Notes: generated by a model not told the origin, from the sequence alone. 64,000 bases of DNA from Kumtagia ephedrae (GCF_003012745.1 NZ_PXYK01000013.1:101778-165777); one strand, 5' to 3'. Positions 1 to 9,600 are shown, counted from the stretch's first letter. Program-made: numbers and translations.

Positions 1-1
1 G

Positions 2-1252
2 CTGATCGACGGGAAACACATGTCGGACCGGGTCGGCCGGTTCGCCTTCTGGATGATGTTCACCGGCTTCAACATCACCTTCTTCCCCATGCACCTCGCC
101 GGGCTGCGCGGTATGCCGCGGCGCGTCTACACCTATCCCGCCGACATCGGCTGGGACTGGCTGAACCTCGTGTCCACAATGGGCGCGGTGGTGCTCGGCA
201 TCGGCATGTTCGCCGTCGTCGTCGACGTCACGCTGCACCGGCGCAACAAGCCGCGCGGCGAGCAGAACCCCTGGAACGCCGGGACGCTGGAATGGATCAG
301 CGAGCCGGAGGAGAACTGGGGCGTCCGTTCGATCCCGCGCATCGAGAGCCGCTATCCGCTGTGGGACCAGAAGGATCTCGCCCGCGCGGTGAGGGCCGGC
401 GAATGGTACCTGCCCGACGCCAGCGAGGGGCGCCGCGAAACGCTGGTCACGTCGGTGCTCGATGCCGAGCCGGAACAGGTGCTGCGGGTCGGCGGCACCG
501 CCTACGTGACGATCGTCAGCGCGGCGCTGCTCGGCACGGTCTTCGTCGCGCTCACCTTCAAGTGGTGGATCGTGTCGGGTCTTGCCGGCGTCGCCTTCGT
601 CGCGGCGGTGCTGTGGTGGCTATGGACCGGCACCGGCGAGATTCCCGAGCAGGAGGAAAAGCACATCGGCCACGGCATCAGCCTGCCGCTTTATGCCTCG
701 GGCGTGAAGTCCGCCGGCTGGTGGGCGATGTTCATCACCATGACCGGCGACGGCACCGCCTTCGCCAGCCTCGTCTTCGGCTATTTCTTCTTCTGGACGA
801 TCCATTCCGATTTCACAGGCGGGCTTGCCGGCCCCGGCGCCTTCTGGCCACTCGCCGCACTTGGCCTCTTTGCGGCGGGCTGGGCGACGACCGTCGGCGC
901 ACGCGAATTAAACCGGCGCGGCGCGGTGTTCGCGGCGCGGGCGCTGCTAGTCGCCGGAGCCCTGCTTTCCGCGGCCGGTTGCGGCGCCGCGCTGACCGGC
1001 CCGTGGGCGAGCGGCATGGACCCGACGGCGCATGTCTATCCGGCGATCGTCTGGATCCTCGTCATCTGGGCGGCGGTGCATGGCGCGGTCGGCATCATCA
1101 TGCAGGTCTATTGCCTGGCGCGCAGCCTTGCCGGACGGCTCACCCCGCGCCACGACATGGACCTGCACAATGTCGCTCTCTACTGGCACTTCATGCTGGT
1201 GACGGCGCTGGTCACCTTCGGCGTCGTCGGCCTTTTCCCGGAGGCGCTGTGA
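2..1252 (+). CDS. cytochrome c oxidase subunit I-III fusion, C-terminal part
   Basis: Terminal-oxidase subunit reducing O2 in the inner membrane. The gene enters from the left edge in frame, so only the last 416 residues are visible. They begin with the end of subunit I, including the family motif PMHLAGLRGMPRR. A hydrophilic linker (about residues 85-155) follows. Then comes a subunit III domain with several hydrophobic helices, ending in the HNVALYWHF region. One continuous frame covers both domains, so subunits I and III are fused, as in some caa3/ba3-like oxidases. Its stop overlaps the next start (TGATG), so the three downstream membrane genes form one operon. The fusion is directly visible; the exact oxidase class cannot be settled without the N-terminus. 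Confidence 0.9.
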   Translation: MIDGKHMSDRVGRFAFWMMFTGFNITFFPMHLAGLRGMPRRVYTYPADIGWDWLNLVSTMGAVVLGIGMFAVVVDVTLHRRNKPRGEQNPWNAGTLEWISEPEENWGVRSIPRIESRYPLWDQKDLARAVRAGEWYLPDASEGRRETLVTSVLDAEPEQVLRVGGTAYVTIVSAALLGTVFVALTFKWWIVSGLAGVAFVAAVLWWLWTGTGEIPEQEEKHIGHGISLPLYASGVKSAGWWAMFITMTGDGTAFASLVFGYFFFWTIHSDFTGGLAGPGAFWPLAALGLFAAGWATTVGARELNRRGAVFAARALLVAGALLSAAGCGAALTGPWASGMDPTAHVYPAIVWILVIWAAVHGAVGIIMQVYCLARSLAGRLTPRHDMDLHNVALYWHFMLVTALVTFGVVGLFPEAL

Positions 1253-1635
1253 TGTGGCACCTCCTGCCCAGGCAGCTCGAGACGCTGTGGACCCTGTTCA
1301 CCGCCCCGGTCGTATGGGCGCTGCATTTCCTGATCTGCTATGTCGGAGCGGCGATCTTCTGCGAGAAGCCCGGCTTCCTCGGCACGGATTTCGACAATCT
1401 GCGCGTCGCCATCGCGGTCGTCACCGCCTTGGCGCTGGCCATGATCGTCATGTCGGCGATGCTGGCTTGGCGGCAGTGGGGGTTCGGCACGGACGACCCG
1501 CCGCATGACGACCCCACCCGGCGCGACCGCACGCTGTTCCAGGGCTACGCGACGCTGCTTCTGTCGGGTCTCAGCTTCGTCGCGGTCATCTTCACCGCGC
1601 TTCCGGCGCTGTTCGTCACCGAGTGCCTGCGATGA
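1252..1635 (+). CDS. small membrane protein of the oxidase operon
   Basis: A 127-residue protein starting on the ATG that shares a base with the preceding stop and ending in an ATGA overlap with ctaG. Three hydrophobic segments are visible, near residues 12-33, 48-69 and 100-122, with a charged Asp/Arg-rich loop (about 76-95) between the second and third. I do not recognise a named domain. Its place between the fused oxidase subunit and the CtaG-like factor suggests a small accessory or assembly subunit, but that rests on context only. Confidence 0.75.
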   Translation: MWHLLPRQLETLWTLFTAPVVWALHFLICYVGAAIFCEKPGFLGTDFDNLRVAIAVVTALALAMIVMSAMLAWRQWGFGTDDPPHDDPTRRDRTLFQGYATLLLSGLSFVAVIFTALPALFVTECLR

Positions 1636-2291
1636 AGCGTCTCGCGCTGCCGCTCGGCCTGCTCCTGCTCGCGCTGATCTGGCTGGGTCCGCTGCTCGGC
1701 GCATGGCGCGACTCCTTTGCCGCTCACATGCTCGCCCATATGGGCGTGATCGCGATCGCCGCGCCGCTCATCGCCATCGGCCTGCCCGCGAAGTGGCAGC
1801 CCGGCCCGAACATGCCGGCGGCGCTGCCGGTGTTGGCTTCGCTGTTCGAACTGGTCGCCGTCTGGGGCTGGCACGCCCCCGCCATGCGCGCCGTGGCCGA
1901 AACCTCTTTGGCCGCGACGGCCGCGGAGCAGGCGACGTTCCTCCTTGCCGGCATCCTCTTGTGGTCCACCAGTTTCGCGGCGCCTGCCGAACGGACGCAT
2001 GCGGCGGCAGGCGCCGGCGCGCTGCTCCTGACCTCGATCCACATGACCCTGCTCGGTGCCCTGCTGGCCCTCAGCCCCCGCCCGCTCTACGGAAGCGGCG
2101 AAGTCACCTGCTTCGGCATCGTTCTCGACGCCGGGCAGGACCAGCAGTTCGGCGGCGTCGTCATGCTGCTGGTCGGCGCGGTGGTCTACCTCGCCGGCGG
2201 CCTGTGTCTCGTTAGCCGGCTTCTGGCCGACGCACCGAAGATGATCGAACGCTCAGACACCAGGCCGGACCTCGCCCGCGACCAGCGCTGA
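1632..2291 (+). CDS. ctaG: CtaG-family cytochrome c oxidase assembly factor
   Basis: A 219-residue polytopic membrane protein of the caa3-type CtaG family, thought to assist copper or haem assembly of terminal oxidases. The family signature is clear near residues 30-50, with paired histidines followed by an Ala/Pro-rich helix (HMLAHMGVIAIAAPL). A second conserved patch (WGWHAP) lies near residue 80. At least six hydrophobic segments follow, and the tail is short and charged. The start overlaps the previous stop by ATGA, so it is translationally coupled to the oxidase genes. No terminator is visible in the 69 bases before the convergent transporter gene. Confidence 0.85.
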   Translation: MKRLALPLGLLLLALIWLGPLLGAWRDSFAAHMLAHMGVIAIAAPLIAIGLPAKWQPGPNMPAALPVLASLFELVAVWGWHAPAMRAVAETSLAATAAEQATFLLAGILLWSTSFAAPAERTHAAAGAGALLLTSIHMTLLGALLALSPRPLYGSGEVTCFGIVLDAGQDQQFGGVVMLLVGAVVYLAGGLCLVSRLLADAPKMIERSDTRPDLARDQR

Positions 2292-2360
2292 TGCTGCCGT
2301 AAGCATGTCACCGCCAGTCGCCGCCAAAGGGCGTGCGAACGGCCGGGCCCTGTCCACACC

Positions 2361-3650
2361 CTAGATGAACCAGGTCGCCACCAGGCCGATGGTCGCCGAG
2401 AAGATCGCGGCCGTCGTCACCCAGCCGAGGACGTTCGTGCCGATGCCGTTCACCTGGTCGCCCATGATGCGGCGGTTGTTCGTCATCAGCATGATGAGCA
2501 GAAGCAGCGGCGGCGTAGAGAAGCCTTGCACGATGCCCGACCAGACCAGGGCCTTCATCGGATTGAACCCGAGAAAATTCAGCGCCACCGCTATCGCCGT
2601 GAACATCCCGACGGCGATGTAGAATTTGGGCGCTTCCCCGGCCTTGGCATGCAGGCTCGCCTTCCAGCCGACAGCCTGGGCCAGGTCGTAGGCGGCGCCT
2701 GTGGTCATGACCGGGACAGCAAGGAAGCCGACCCCGATGATGCCGGCGGCAAAAAGCACGCTGGCGGCGGGACCCGCCAGCGGCCGCAGCGCCTCGGCCG
2801 CCTGGGCCGCGGTTTCGATCTCGTTCTGTCCCGCCTCGTAGAGCGTCGAGCCCGTCGACAGGATGATGAAATACATGACGAGGTTGGAAAAGGTCATGCC
2901 AAGCAGGATGTCCCTGCGGGAACGCCGCAACTCGCCCGCCGTCGCGCCCTTTCGCTCCTCCAGCGTCTTCCTTCCCTCGGCGATCTCCTCCTCCACCTCC
3001 TCGTTCGATTGCCAGGTGTAGAGATAGGCGGACAGGGTGGTGCCGATGATGGCGACGAGAATGGAGAGGAACTCGCGCGTGAATTCCACCTTCGGGATCA
3101 GCGTGCCGCTCAGCACGGCCCAGGGATCCGGCCTGGCAAGCAGCGCCGAGCCGACATAGGCGAGCAGCGCGAGGGCGAGCCATCGGAACACGTTGCGGAT
3201 TAGCGTGTAGGAGCCGAATATCTGCAGGGCGAAGATGGCCATGGCGACCAGCACCACGATCGCGGGTATCGGCACCGGCACGAACATGTTGATCGCCGCC
3301 GCCATGCCGCCGAGATCCGCCGCCGCCTCGATCGTGTTGCCGATCAGCACGCCGATCAGGACCGCCCACAGCAGCCAGCGCGGATAAAAATCCCTGATGA
3401 CATGGAACAGGCCGCGGCCCGACACCTGGCCGAGCTTGGACGACAGGTAGACCACGGTGAACATCATCGGCAGGGTCGCCGGCGCCGTCCACAACAGGTC
3501 CGTGCCGAAACGCGCCCCGGCGCTGGCGTAGGTGCCGATCGCGGAGCAGTCGTCGTCCGCGGCGCCGGTGATCAGGCCCAGGCCGAGCGCCCGGCCGATG
3601 CCGTCCTTGCCGCCCTTCGAAGCGGCATCGTCGCTCCTTGCGGGGCTCAT
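2361..3650 (-). CDS. Nramp-like metal transporter with altered metal-site motifs
   Basis: A 429-residue inner-membrane carrier of the Nramp/SLC11 superfamily with about eleven hydrophobic helices. The helix-1 region, normally DPGN, reads GAADDDCSAIGTYASAG here. The helix-6 region, normally MPH, reads VPVMTTGAAYDL. Both canonical manganese/iron-coordinating motifs are therefore replaced, as in Nramp-related proteins whose substrate is not firmly known. A charged loop rich in Glu and Arg lies at about residues 210-245. The ATG was chosen because the protein begins directly there. A stress-type promoter (3768-3792, minus strand) lies about 110 bases upstream. Membership of the superfamily is secure; the transported ion is not. 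Confidence 0.85.
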   Translation of the reverse strand: MSPARSDDAASKGGKDGIGRALGLGLITGAADDDCSAIGTYASAGARFGTDLLWTAPATLPMMFTVVYLSSKLGQVSGRGLFHVIRDFYPRWLLWAVLIGVLIGNTIEAAADLGGMAAAINMFVPVPIPAIVVLVAMAIFALQIFGSYTLIRNVFRWLALALLAYVGSALLARPDPWAVLSGTLIPKVEFTREFLSILVAIIGTTLSAYLYTWQSNEEVEEEIAEGRKTLEERKGATAGELRRSRRDILLGMTFSNLVMYFIILSTGSTLYEAGQNEIETAAQAAEALRPLAGPAASVLFAAGIIGVGFLAVPVMTTGAAYDLAQAVGWKASLHAKAGEAPKFYIAVGMFTAIAVALNFLGFNPMKALVWSGIVQGFSTPPLLLLIMLMTNNRRIMGDQVNGIGTNVLGWVTTAAIFSATIGLVATWFI

Positions 3651-3767
3651 CGCAACGCCGCTCCGCGCCGGGGTGGCGCGAGCATGGCACCATGCTCCGC
3701 CCCGACGGTCTCAAGCCGGCAATCGGGGCGGGATGGCTTCATGCGGCAGCCTCTGGTGAGCCATGCC

Positions 3768-3792
3768 AACCGCGTATCCGGCGGCTTGTTCC
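3768..3792 (-). promoter_or_regulatory. EcfG-type promoter for the Nramp-like gene
   Basis: On the minus strand GGAAC (3792-3788), 16 bases, then GGTT (3771-3768). The match to GGAAC-N16-GGTT is exact, about 110 bases upstream of the transporter ATG. Confidence 0.6.
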
Positions 3793-3841
3793 CCCGAAAA
3801 CGTCAATGCCGGCTCCGGCCGCCGCCGCGGGAGCAGAAGGT

Positions 3842-3866
3842 GGAACATTCCTTCGGCTTGCCGGTT
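3842..3866 (+). promoter_or_regulatory. EcfG-type promoter for the dehydrogenase operon
   Basis: GGAAC at 3842-3846 and GGTT at 3863-3866, spacing 16. The first nine spacer bases (ATTCCTTCG) are the same as in the copy upstream of the inositol-phosphate synthase gene, so the similarity extends beyond the core boxes. Confidence 0.6.
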
Positions 3867-3981
3867 CTGGACGTCCATCGCCCAAGCCGCCTTGCGGCGT
3901 TTCGACAAGCTGACGGAGCATCCCTTGCAGCTGGAACTGCTGGAAAGGCCCGGGCAATTGCGTACAGCTCCCCGGCGAACG

Positions 3982-4938
3982 ATGAAGGCGGCGGTCATCA
4001 CCGCGCCGGGGAAGGCCGTGATGCGGGACGTCCCGCTGCCAGAACCCGGCCCGGGCCAGATACGCGTACGTCTCGAGGGCTGTGGCGTATGCGCCTCCAA
4101 CGTCACGCCCTGGCAGGGCCCCGAATGGATGACCTATCCGACCGAACCCGGCGCGCTCGGGCATGAAGGCTGGGGCGTGGTCGATGCCCTGGCGCCGGAC
4201 GTGAGCACCGTCGCCGTCGGCGATCGCGTCGCCACGCTCTTCACCCACAGCTATGCCGAATATGATGTCGGCGCGGCCGACGCGGTGGCGAAGCTGCCGC
4301 CGTTCCTCGACGGGCGGGCTTTCCCCGGCGAGCCGCTCGGCTGCGCCATGAACATCCTGCGCCGCAGCGACATCCAGGCCGGCCAGCATGTCGCGATCGT
4401 CGGCATCGGCTTTCTCGGCGCCCTGCTGACGCGGCTTGCCGCCCAGTCGGGGGCGAGCGTCATCGCCGTCTCCCGGCGCAGGTCGTCGCTCGACCTCGCG
4501 ACGCGGATGAAGGCCGCCGAAACGGTGGCGATGGAAGACCACGGCGCGGTCGTCGCCCGGGTCCGCGACATCACCGCGGGCCGGCTTTGCGATCGCGTCA
4601 TCGAGGCGACGGGCAAGCAGTGGCCGCTCGATCTCGCCGGCGAGTTGGTGCGCGAGGGCGGCCGGCTGGTCGTCGCCGGCTATCACCAGGACGGTCCGAG
4701 GACGGTCGACATGCAGCAATGGAACTGGAAGGGCATCGACGTCATCAACGCGCATGAGCGCGACCCCGGAATGTACATCCGCGGCATCGGGGAGGCCATC
4801 GAAGCGGTCGCGGCCGGCATCCTGTCGCCGGAACCGCTCTACACCCATCGTTATCCGCTCGCGCGGCTGGGCGAAGCCCTGGACGCCACGCGCGACCACC
4901 CGGAGGGCTTCGTCAAGGCCCTGGTGATGATGTCGTGA
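3982..4938 (+). CDS. medium-chain dehydrogenase/reductase (zinc-ADH superfamily)
   Basis: A 318-residue NAD(P)-dependent oxidoreductase. The GroES-like N-terminal domain carries CGVCASN and GHEGWG. The Rossmann domain holds the nucleotide motif GIGFLGALL near residue 140. It is shorter than classical zinc alcohol dehydrogenases, and the four-cysteine structural-zinc loop is missing. I start it at the ATG where the family N-terminus (MKAAVITAPGKA) begins; an upstream in-frame ATG at 3763 would add 73 unconserved residues. It overlaps the next gene by four bases (GTGA). Pairing with a Gfo/Idh/MocA enzyme suggests joint oxidation or epimerisation of a sugar or cyclitol. The substrate is unknown. 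Confidence 0.85.
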   Translation: MKAAVITAPGKAVMRDVPLPEPGPGQIRVRLEGCGVCASNVTPWQGPEWMTYPTEPGALGHEGWGVVDALAPDVSTVAVGDRVATLFTHSYAEYDVGAADAVAKLPPFLDGRAFPGEPLGCAMNILRRSDIQAGQHVAIVGIGFLGALLTRLAAQSGASVIAVSRRRSSLDLATRMKAAETVAMEDHGAVVARVRDITAGRLCDRVIEATGKQWPLDLAGELVREGGRLVVAGYHQDGPRTVDMQQWNWKGIDVINAHERDPGMYIRGIGEAIEAVAAGILSPEPLYTHRYPLARLGEALDATRDHPEGFVKALVMMS

Positions 4939-5960
4939 CCGGCGTGCACGCGGCGGCCCGGGCCATGGCGCCCAAGCCACGTCTCGGCTTTCTCGGCGTC
5001 GGATGGATCGGCCGGCACCGTATGCAGGCTGTCCTGGATGCCGGCCTCGGCGAGGCCTGCGCGATCTGCGACACCTCTGCCCAGATGGCGGCTGCCGCGC
5101 GCGACCTTGCCCCGGATGCGGCCATGATGGACACGCTGGAAGCGCTTCTGGACACCGGCCCGGACGGCGTGCTGATCGCGACGCCCAGCGCGCTTCACGC
5201 CCGGCAATCGATCCGGGCGCTCGAATCCGGTGTGGCCGTCTTCTGTCAGAAGCCGCTCGGGCGGGACGCCCGCGAAGTCGCCGCGGTGCTCGACGCGGCC
5301 CGCCGCGCCGACCGCCTGATCGCCGTCGATCTCTCCTACCGCCACACAAGGGCGATGCAGGCCGTCCGCGATCGCATAGGCAGCATCGGCGCCGTGTTCG
5401 CCGCCGACCTCGTCTTCCACAATGCCTACGGCCCCGACAAGCCGTGGTTCTACGACCCGGAACTGTCGGGCGGAGGCTGCGTGATGGATCTGGGCGTCCA
5501 TCTCGTCGATCTTTTGCTGTGGACGCTCGATTTTCCGGCGGTCGACACGGTTTCGGCCGATCTTTTTGCCGGCGGAAGCCGGATTTCCGGAAAAACCGAC
5601 GTAGTCGAAGACTATGCGGTCGTCACGCTCGGGCTTGAAGGCGGCGCGACCGCGCGGCTGGCCTGCTCCTGGCGGCTCCATGCCGGCTGCGAAGCAGTGA
5701 TCTCGGCGACGTTTTACGGGACCGAGGGCACGCTTGTCTTTTCCAATGTCGGCGGCTCGTTCTACGACTTCGTCGCCGAGCTTCGGCGGGGAACGCGGAG
5801 CGAGACCCTGCTGTCGCCGCCGGACGCCTGGGGCGGTCGGGCCGCCGTGGACTGGGCGGAGCGGCTGGCGGCAGGCTGCGGCTTCGATGCCGAGGCCGAA
5901 CGGCTGATTCAGGTATCGGAAGTGCTCGACCGCGTCTACGCATCGGCGCGGAAGTCATGA
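4935..5960 (+). CDS. Gfo/Idh/MocA-family oxidoreductase
   Basis: A 341-residue NAD(P)-dependent oxidoreductase of the family acting on sugars and inositols. The Rossmann motif GVGWIGRHRM is near residue 15. The catalytic-lysine region reads QKPLGRD, a variant of the usual EKP, followed by the C-terminal sheet domain. A GTG at 4935 overlaps the upstream stop; an in-frame ATG at 4965 (MAPKPRLG) is an alternative start that removes ten residues. The two genes form a coupled operon behind the promoter at 3842-3866. Given the inositol-phosphate synthase in the same promoter set, a cyclitol substrate is possible, but this is inference. Confidence 0.85.
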   Translation: MTGVHAAARAMAPKPRLGFLGVGWIGRHRMQAVLDAGLGEACAICDTSAQMAAAARDLAPDAAMMDTLEALLDTGPDGVLIATPSALHARQSIRALESGVAVFCQKPLGRDAREVAAVLDAARRADRLIAVDLSYRHTRAMQAVRDRIGSIGAVFAADLVFHNAYGPDKPWFYDPELSGGGCVMDLGVHLVDLLLWTLDFPAVDTVSADLFAGGSRISGKTDVVEDYAVVTLGLEGGATARLACSWRLHAGCEAVISATFYGTEGTLVFSNVGGSFYDFVAELRRGTRSETLLSPPDAWGGRAAVDWAERLAAGCGFDAEAERLIQVSEVLDRVYASARKS

Positions 5961-6007
5961 ACCGCCGGTGTTTAGGCTTGCGTCGGGAGTTGGGCCGCGG
6001 CCGGGCG

Positions 6008-6196
6008 TCAATCGAGCTGCTGCAGCATGCGCGCTTCCTGCGAGAGGATATGGACGACCTCCTCGCGCGAAAGATGGGTCAGCATCAGGCTGATGCAGCA
6101 TTCGAGATAGGTGATCGAGGCGCGCCTCAGGAATGCGGCGGTCTGCGCGGCGGCGATTTCCTCTATCTCTTCGGTCGAGCGCTTCGGCCTGGACAT
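6008..6196 (-). CDS. small helical protein of unknown function
   Basis: A 62-residue protein with no family I recognise. It is predicted almost wholly helical, with an acidic N-terminal helix, two adjacent cysteines (ECCISLML) and a Glu/Gln-rich C-terminus. Two features argue that it is real. A GGAG ribosome-binding site lies seven bases before the ATG, and an exact stress-type promoter lies about 20 bases further upstream. It may belong to the signalling block on its left-hand flank, but it lacks the EPVPxRF-like motif of NepR anti-sigma factors. Confidence 0.55.
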   Translation of the reverse strand: MSRPKRSTEEIEEIAAAQTAAFLRRASITYLECCISLMLTHLSREEVVHILSQEARMLQQLD

Positions 6197-6223
6197 GACG
6201 CTGCTCCCTGGCTGTCAGGCCAA

Positions 6224-6248
6224 AACCATGAGCGGCGGCATTTGTTCC
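6224..6248 (-). promoter_or_regulatory. EcfG-type promoter for the 62-residue gene
   Basis: Minus strand GGAAC (6248-6244), 16 bases, GGTT (6227-6224). It is the exact motif form, with a predicted leader of only about 20 bases before the start codon at 6196. Confidence 0.6.
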
Positions 6249-6260
6249 TGCGCGCCGCAG

Positions 6261-6632
6261 TCACAAGCCTGGGGCGCCTGCCTCGCCAACCGCAGGCAGA
6301 ATGTTGAGGAGAAGGTGGTTGCCGACCGGCTTTTGCAACATCTTCACGCCGGAAAAACGCAGGGGAAGAGACCCTTCGGCATATCCCGTCAGGAAAGCGA
6401 ACGGCACGCCTTTGCCGGTTAATGAGTCCGCGATGGCGTAGCTCGTCTCGTTGTTGAGCTGCACGTCCAGCAGCGCGAAATCGATGGTCTTGCGATCGGC
6501 GATTACGAGCGCTTCGCGGACGGAAGGCACACTGGCGACGACATCGTGGCCGGCCCGCCTGAGCGCATCGGCAAGATCTTCCGCGATCAGCCATTCGTCT
6601 TCGACGATCAGGATACGGAGACGAACGGCCAT
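6261..6632 (-). CDS. single-domain response regulator
   Basis: A 123-residue CheY-like receiver with no output domain. The acidic pair (VEDEW) is near residue 10. The phospho-acceptor aspartate lies in FALLDVQL near residue 56, and the conserved lysine in LQKPVG near residue 103. It starts seven bases after the stop of the large hybrid kinase, so it is the second gene of that operon and its likely phosphorylation partner. Stand-alone receivers beside HWE kinases commonly act as phosphate sinks or connectors in the alphaproteobacterial general stress response. That role here is inferred. Confidence 0.9.
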   Translation of the reverse strand: MAVRLRILIVEDEWLIAEDLADALRRAGHDVVASVPSVREALVIADRKTIDFALLDVQLNNETSYAIADSLTGKGVPFAFLTGYAEGSLPLRFSGVKMLQKPVGNHLLLNILPAVGEAGAPGL

Positions 6633-6639
6633 TTGAATC

Positions 6640-9600
6640 CTATGGATCGGTCGGAAACGATAGTCTTACCTCTAAACCCTTGGGATCGAATAAGGTTTCC
6701 GTGCTGCCGCCGAGGCGGTACTCGATTTCGCCATGGACGAGCGAAAGGCCGAAACCCTTTTCCTTGAGCGGCCCGACCGGCGGACCGTCGATTTCGCGCC
6801 AGTTCAGGTGAAACCGCCCATCCTCTACCGACCAGCGAACCTCGACCCTGCCATCCGTCATGCTCAGCGCGCCGTATTTCGCCGCGTTGGTCGCGAGTTC
6901 GTGGATCACCATGCCGAGCGACAGACCCTGCTGCGGCTTCAACTTGACCGTCTGCCCGGACAGCGCGAAGCGTTCGGTGCCGAAGGGTTCGGCTTCCTGG
7001 CCGACGATCTGCTCGACCGAGGCGTTGGTCCAGTTTTCACGCGACAGCACGGCATAGGCACGCGACATCGCATGCACCCGTCCAAGCAGCGCCTCGGCGA
7101 ACTCTTCCTTGGTCGATGAGGTCTCTATCGTCTGGTTGACGATGCTGGTGACGACAGCGAGCATGTTCTTGACGCGATGGTTGAGCTCCGAGATCAGCAC
7201 CTTCTGATGCTCCTCCGCCTCGGCGAGCAGGGTCACGTCGACAAGCGTCACTACGACGCCCTGCGGACGCGCCGCCTGGTCGCGGTAGGGGATGAGCCGC
7301 ACGAGGTAGTATCTCCCCTGCCGGTCCCGCGCCAATCTGTGCGTAATCGGCTCCCCGGTATCGAAGACGGACTGGATGTCCGCGTGCATGCCGGGATAGT
7401 CCAGTTCGTTCGACAACTCGGTCAGCGGCCTTCCTATGTCCGACGGCCGCAGGTTGAAGAAGGACGAAGCCGCCGGCGTGAACGTCCTGATCATCAGGTT
7501 GCGGTCGAGGAAGATGGTCGCGATCTGGGTGCTCTCGAAAAGATGTCGGAGGTCGCTGTTCGCCCGGTCGAGCTCCTCTATCTTGCCGGTGAGCTCGACG
7601 TTGATCGTGTTGAGCTCCTCGTTGAGCGACTGCATCTCCTCCTTCGACGCTTCGAGCTCCTCGTTCGTCGATTGCGCCTCCTCGTTGACCGACACCAGTT
7701 CCTCGTTGGAGGATTTAACCTCCTCCAGCGCCGTCTCGTATTCCTCGATCGTCGATTGCAGGCGCTCCCTGGTGTCGCGCAGCTCGCGTTCGAGGTCGGC
7801 CGCTCCATCCGCGTACCGGCCATCGCCATCCGTTTCGGCGCGGTCGCGCCGCTGGGCCATCGCCTCGAACAGCACGAGATAGAGCGGTTCGCCGTTGCCG
7901 CGCTCGGCAATCGGCTCGACGGTGATCCTTGCCGTCTCCACATGGTCGTCCGTATCGTCGACCACCACGTTTTCGCGCGTGACCATCCGGCGCGTCGTGA
8001 CGGCCTCGCGCAGGGCGGCGCGCAGTTCGAGCCGCAGTCCGCGCCGTGCCATGGTGAGCAGCTGCCGGCTGGGGGCGCCCTGCGGCGGCTCCAGGTACCG
8101 GCCGGTCCTCGCCGAATAATATACGACGTCGCCTTCCGAGTTGACGACGACATGCGGCGGCGAAAACCGCTCGAGCACGTGCGACTCGACCGCCTGGCGC
8201 AGGGGATAGCCGGACAGGCCGCGCTTGGCGTCGCTTGCTTCGTTCGCGGCGGCCGGGTTGCGCCCTTCGCCGATCAGAAGCGGAAGGCGCGCGGCCGGCG
8301 ATACATGCTCGCGCGCCTGGAAGATGCGCTGCTTCTTGTCGACGGTGACGAAGAGATCGCCGTGCTGGCCGATGCTTTCCGACGTGCCGAGGAAAAGATA
8401 TCCGCCGGGCTTCAGCGAATAGTGGAAGATCGGGATGACCCGGTTCTGGATGTCGGGACCGAAATAGATCAGCAAGTTGCGGCACGAGACCATGTCCATG
8501 CGGGAGAATGGCGGGTCCTTGATGACGCTGTGGGGCGAGAAGATGCAGATTTCGCGCACCTCGTTGGTCAGCACGTAGGCTTCCCCTTCGACCTTGAAGA
8601 AGCGCTCCTTGCGCTCCGGCGACAGACCTTCCATCAACCCCGCCGGATATCGAGCGGCGCGGGCCACCGACAGCGCCGGCTCGTCGATATCGGTGGCGAA
8701 TATCTGGACTTTCGGGACGACCGAAAGCGTTTCCATGTATTCGCGCATCAGGATGCCGATCGAGAAAACCTCCTCGCCGGTGGCGCAGCCAGGAATCCAG
8801 ATCCGCACAGAGTCGGTCGCGTTCTTGTCCGCGAAGAGTTTCGGGATGACGATCTCCTCGAGCAGCTTGAATGCCTCCGGATCGCGGAAGAAGTTGGTGA
8901 CGTTGATCAGCAGATCCCGAAAGAGGTTCATGACCTCCCCCGGGTCGTCTCTCAGGCGCTCTATATAGGCGGGAAGGCTCGTTATCTGGCTGACCTGCAT
9001 GCGGCGTCTCACTCGCCGCAGGAAGGTCTTGGTCTTGTAGCCGGAGAAGTCGTGCCCGGAATGGCCGCGCAGGATTTGGTAGATTTCGTCGCGGGCGCTT
9101 TCGAGCTCCGCCGCCTCCCGCTTGCCGTTGGCCTCGACGACATCATCGAGAACGACAAAACTGTCGGCAAACGCCAGCAGCTTCTCACCCATCTCGTCGG
9201 CGGGGACGGCGATGTCGATCAATCCGCTGGAGATAGCGCTCTGCGGCATGTCCGGATTGCGCGGTCCGGACTCGTCGGCGGTCTGGGCGATGGTCAGGCC
9301 GCCGCGTTCCTTGATCGCCTTGGCGCCAAGGGTGCCGTCCCCGTCTCCACCGGAAAGAATGACGCCGACCGCGTACTCCCCCTGGTCGGCTGCCAGGGAG
9401 CTGAAAAAAATGTCGATCGGCTTGCGTTCGCGGTTCAGCGCATTTGGCCGGCGCATGCGCAGCCGGCCCTTCTCGAGAGTGAGGACCGCGTTGTGCGGCA
9501 TTACATAGACGCTGCCCGCCTCGACCGGCATATCGTCGTCGGCAACGGCGACCGGCATGTCGGTGTAGCGCCCGACGACCTCATGCAAAAGGCTCTCTCT

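Larger units (their letters stand above)
3651..3981. other. divergent intergenic region with two stress-type promoters
   Basis: These 331 bases separate the Nramp-like gene from the dehydrogenase operon. I see no convincing gene here. The region holds two GGAAC-N16-GGTT elements pointing away from each other, with their -35 boxes about 50 bases apart, so each neighbour gets its own leader of about 110 bases. Confidence 0.6.

Noticed and set aside
6008..6196. The 62-residue protein as NepR
   Set aside because: It lacks the proline-containing E-P-x-P-x-R-F turn and the flanking helix pattern of NepR.
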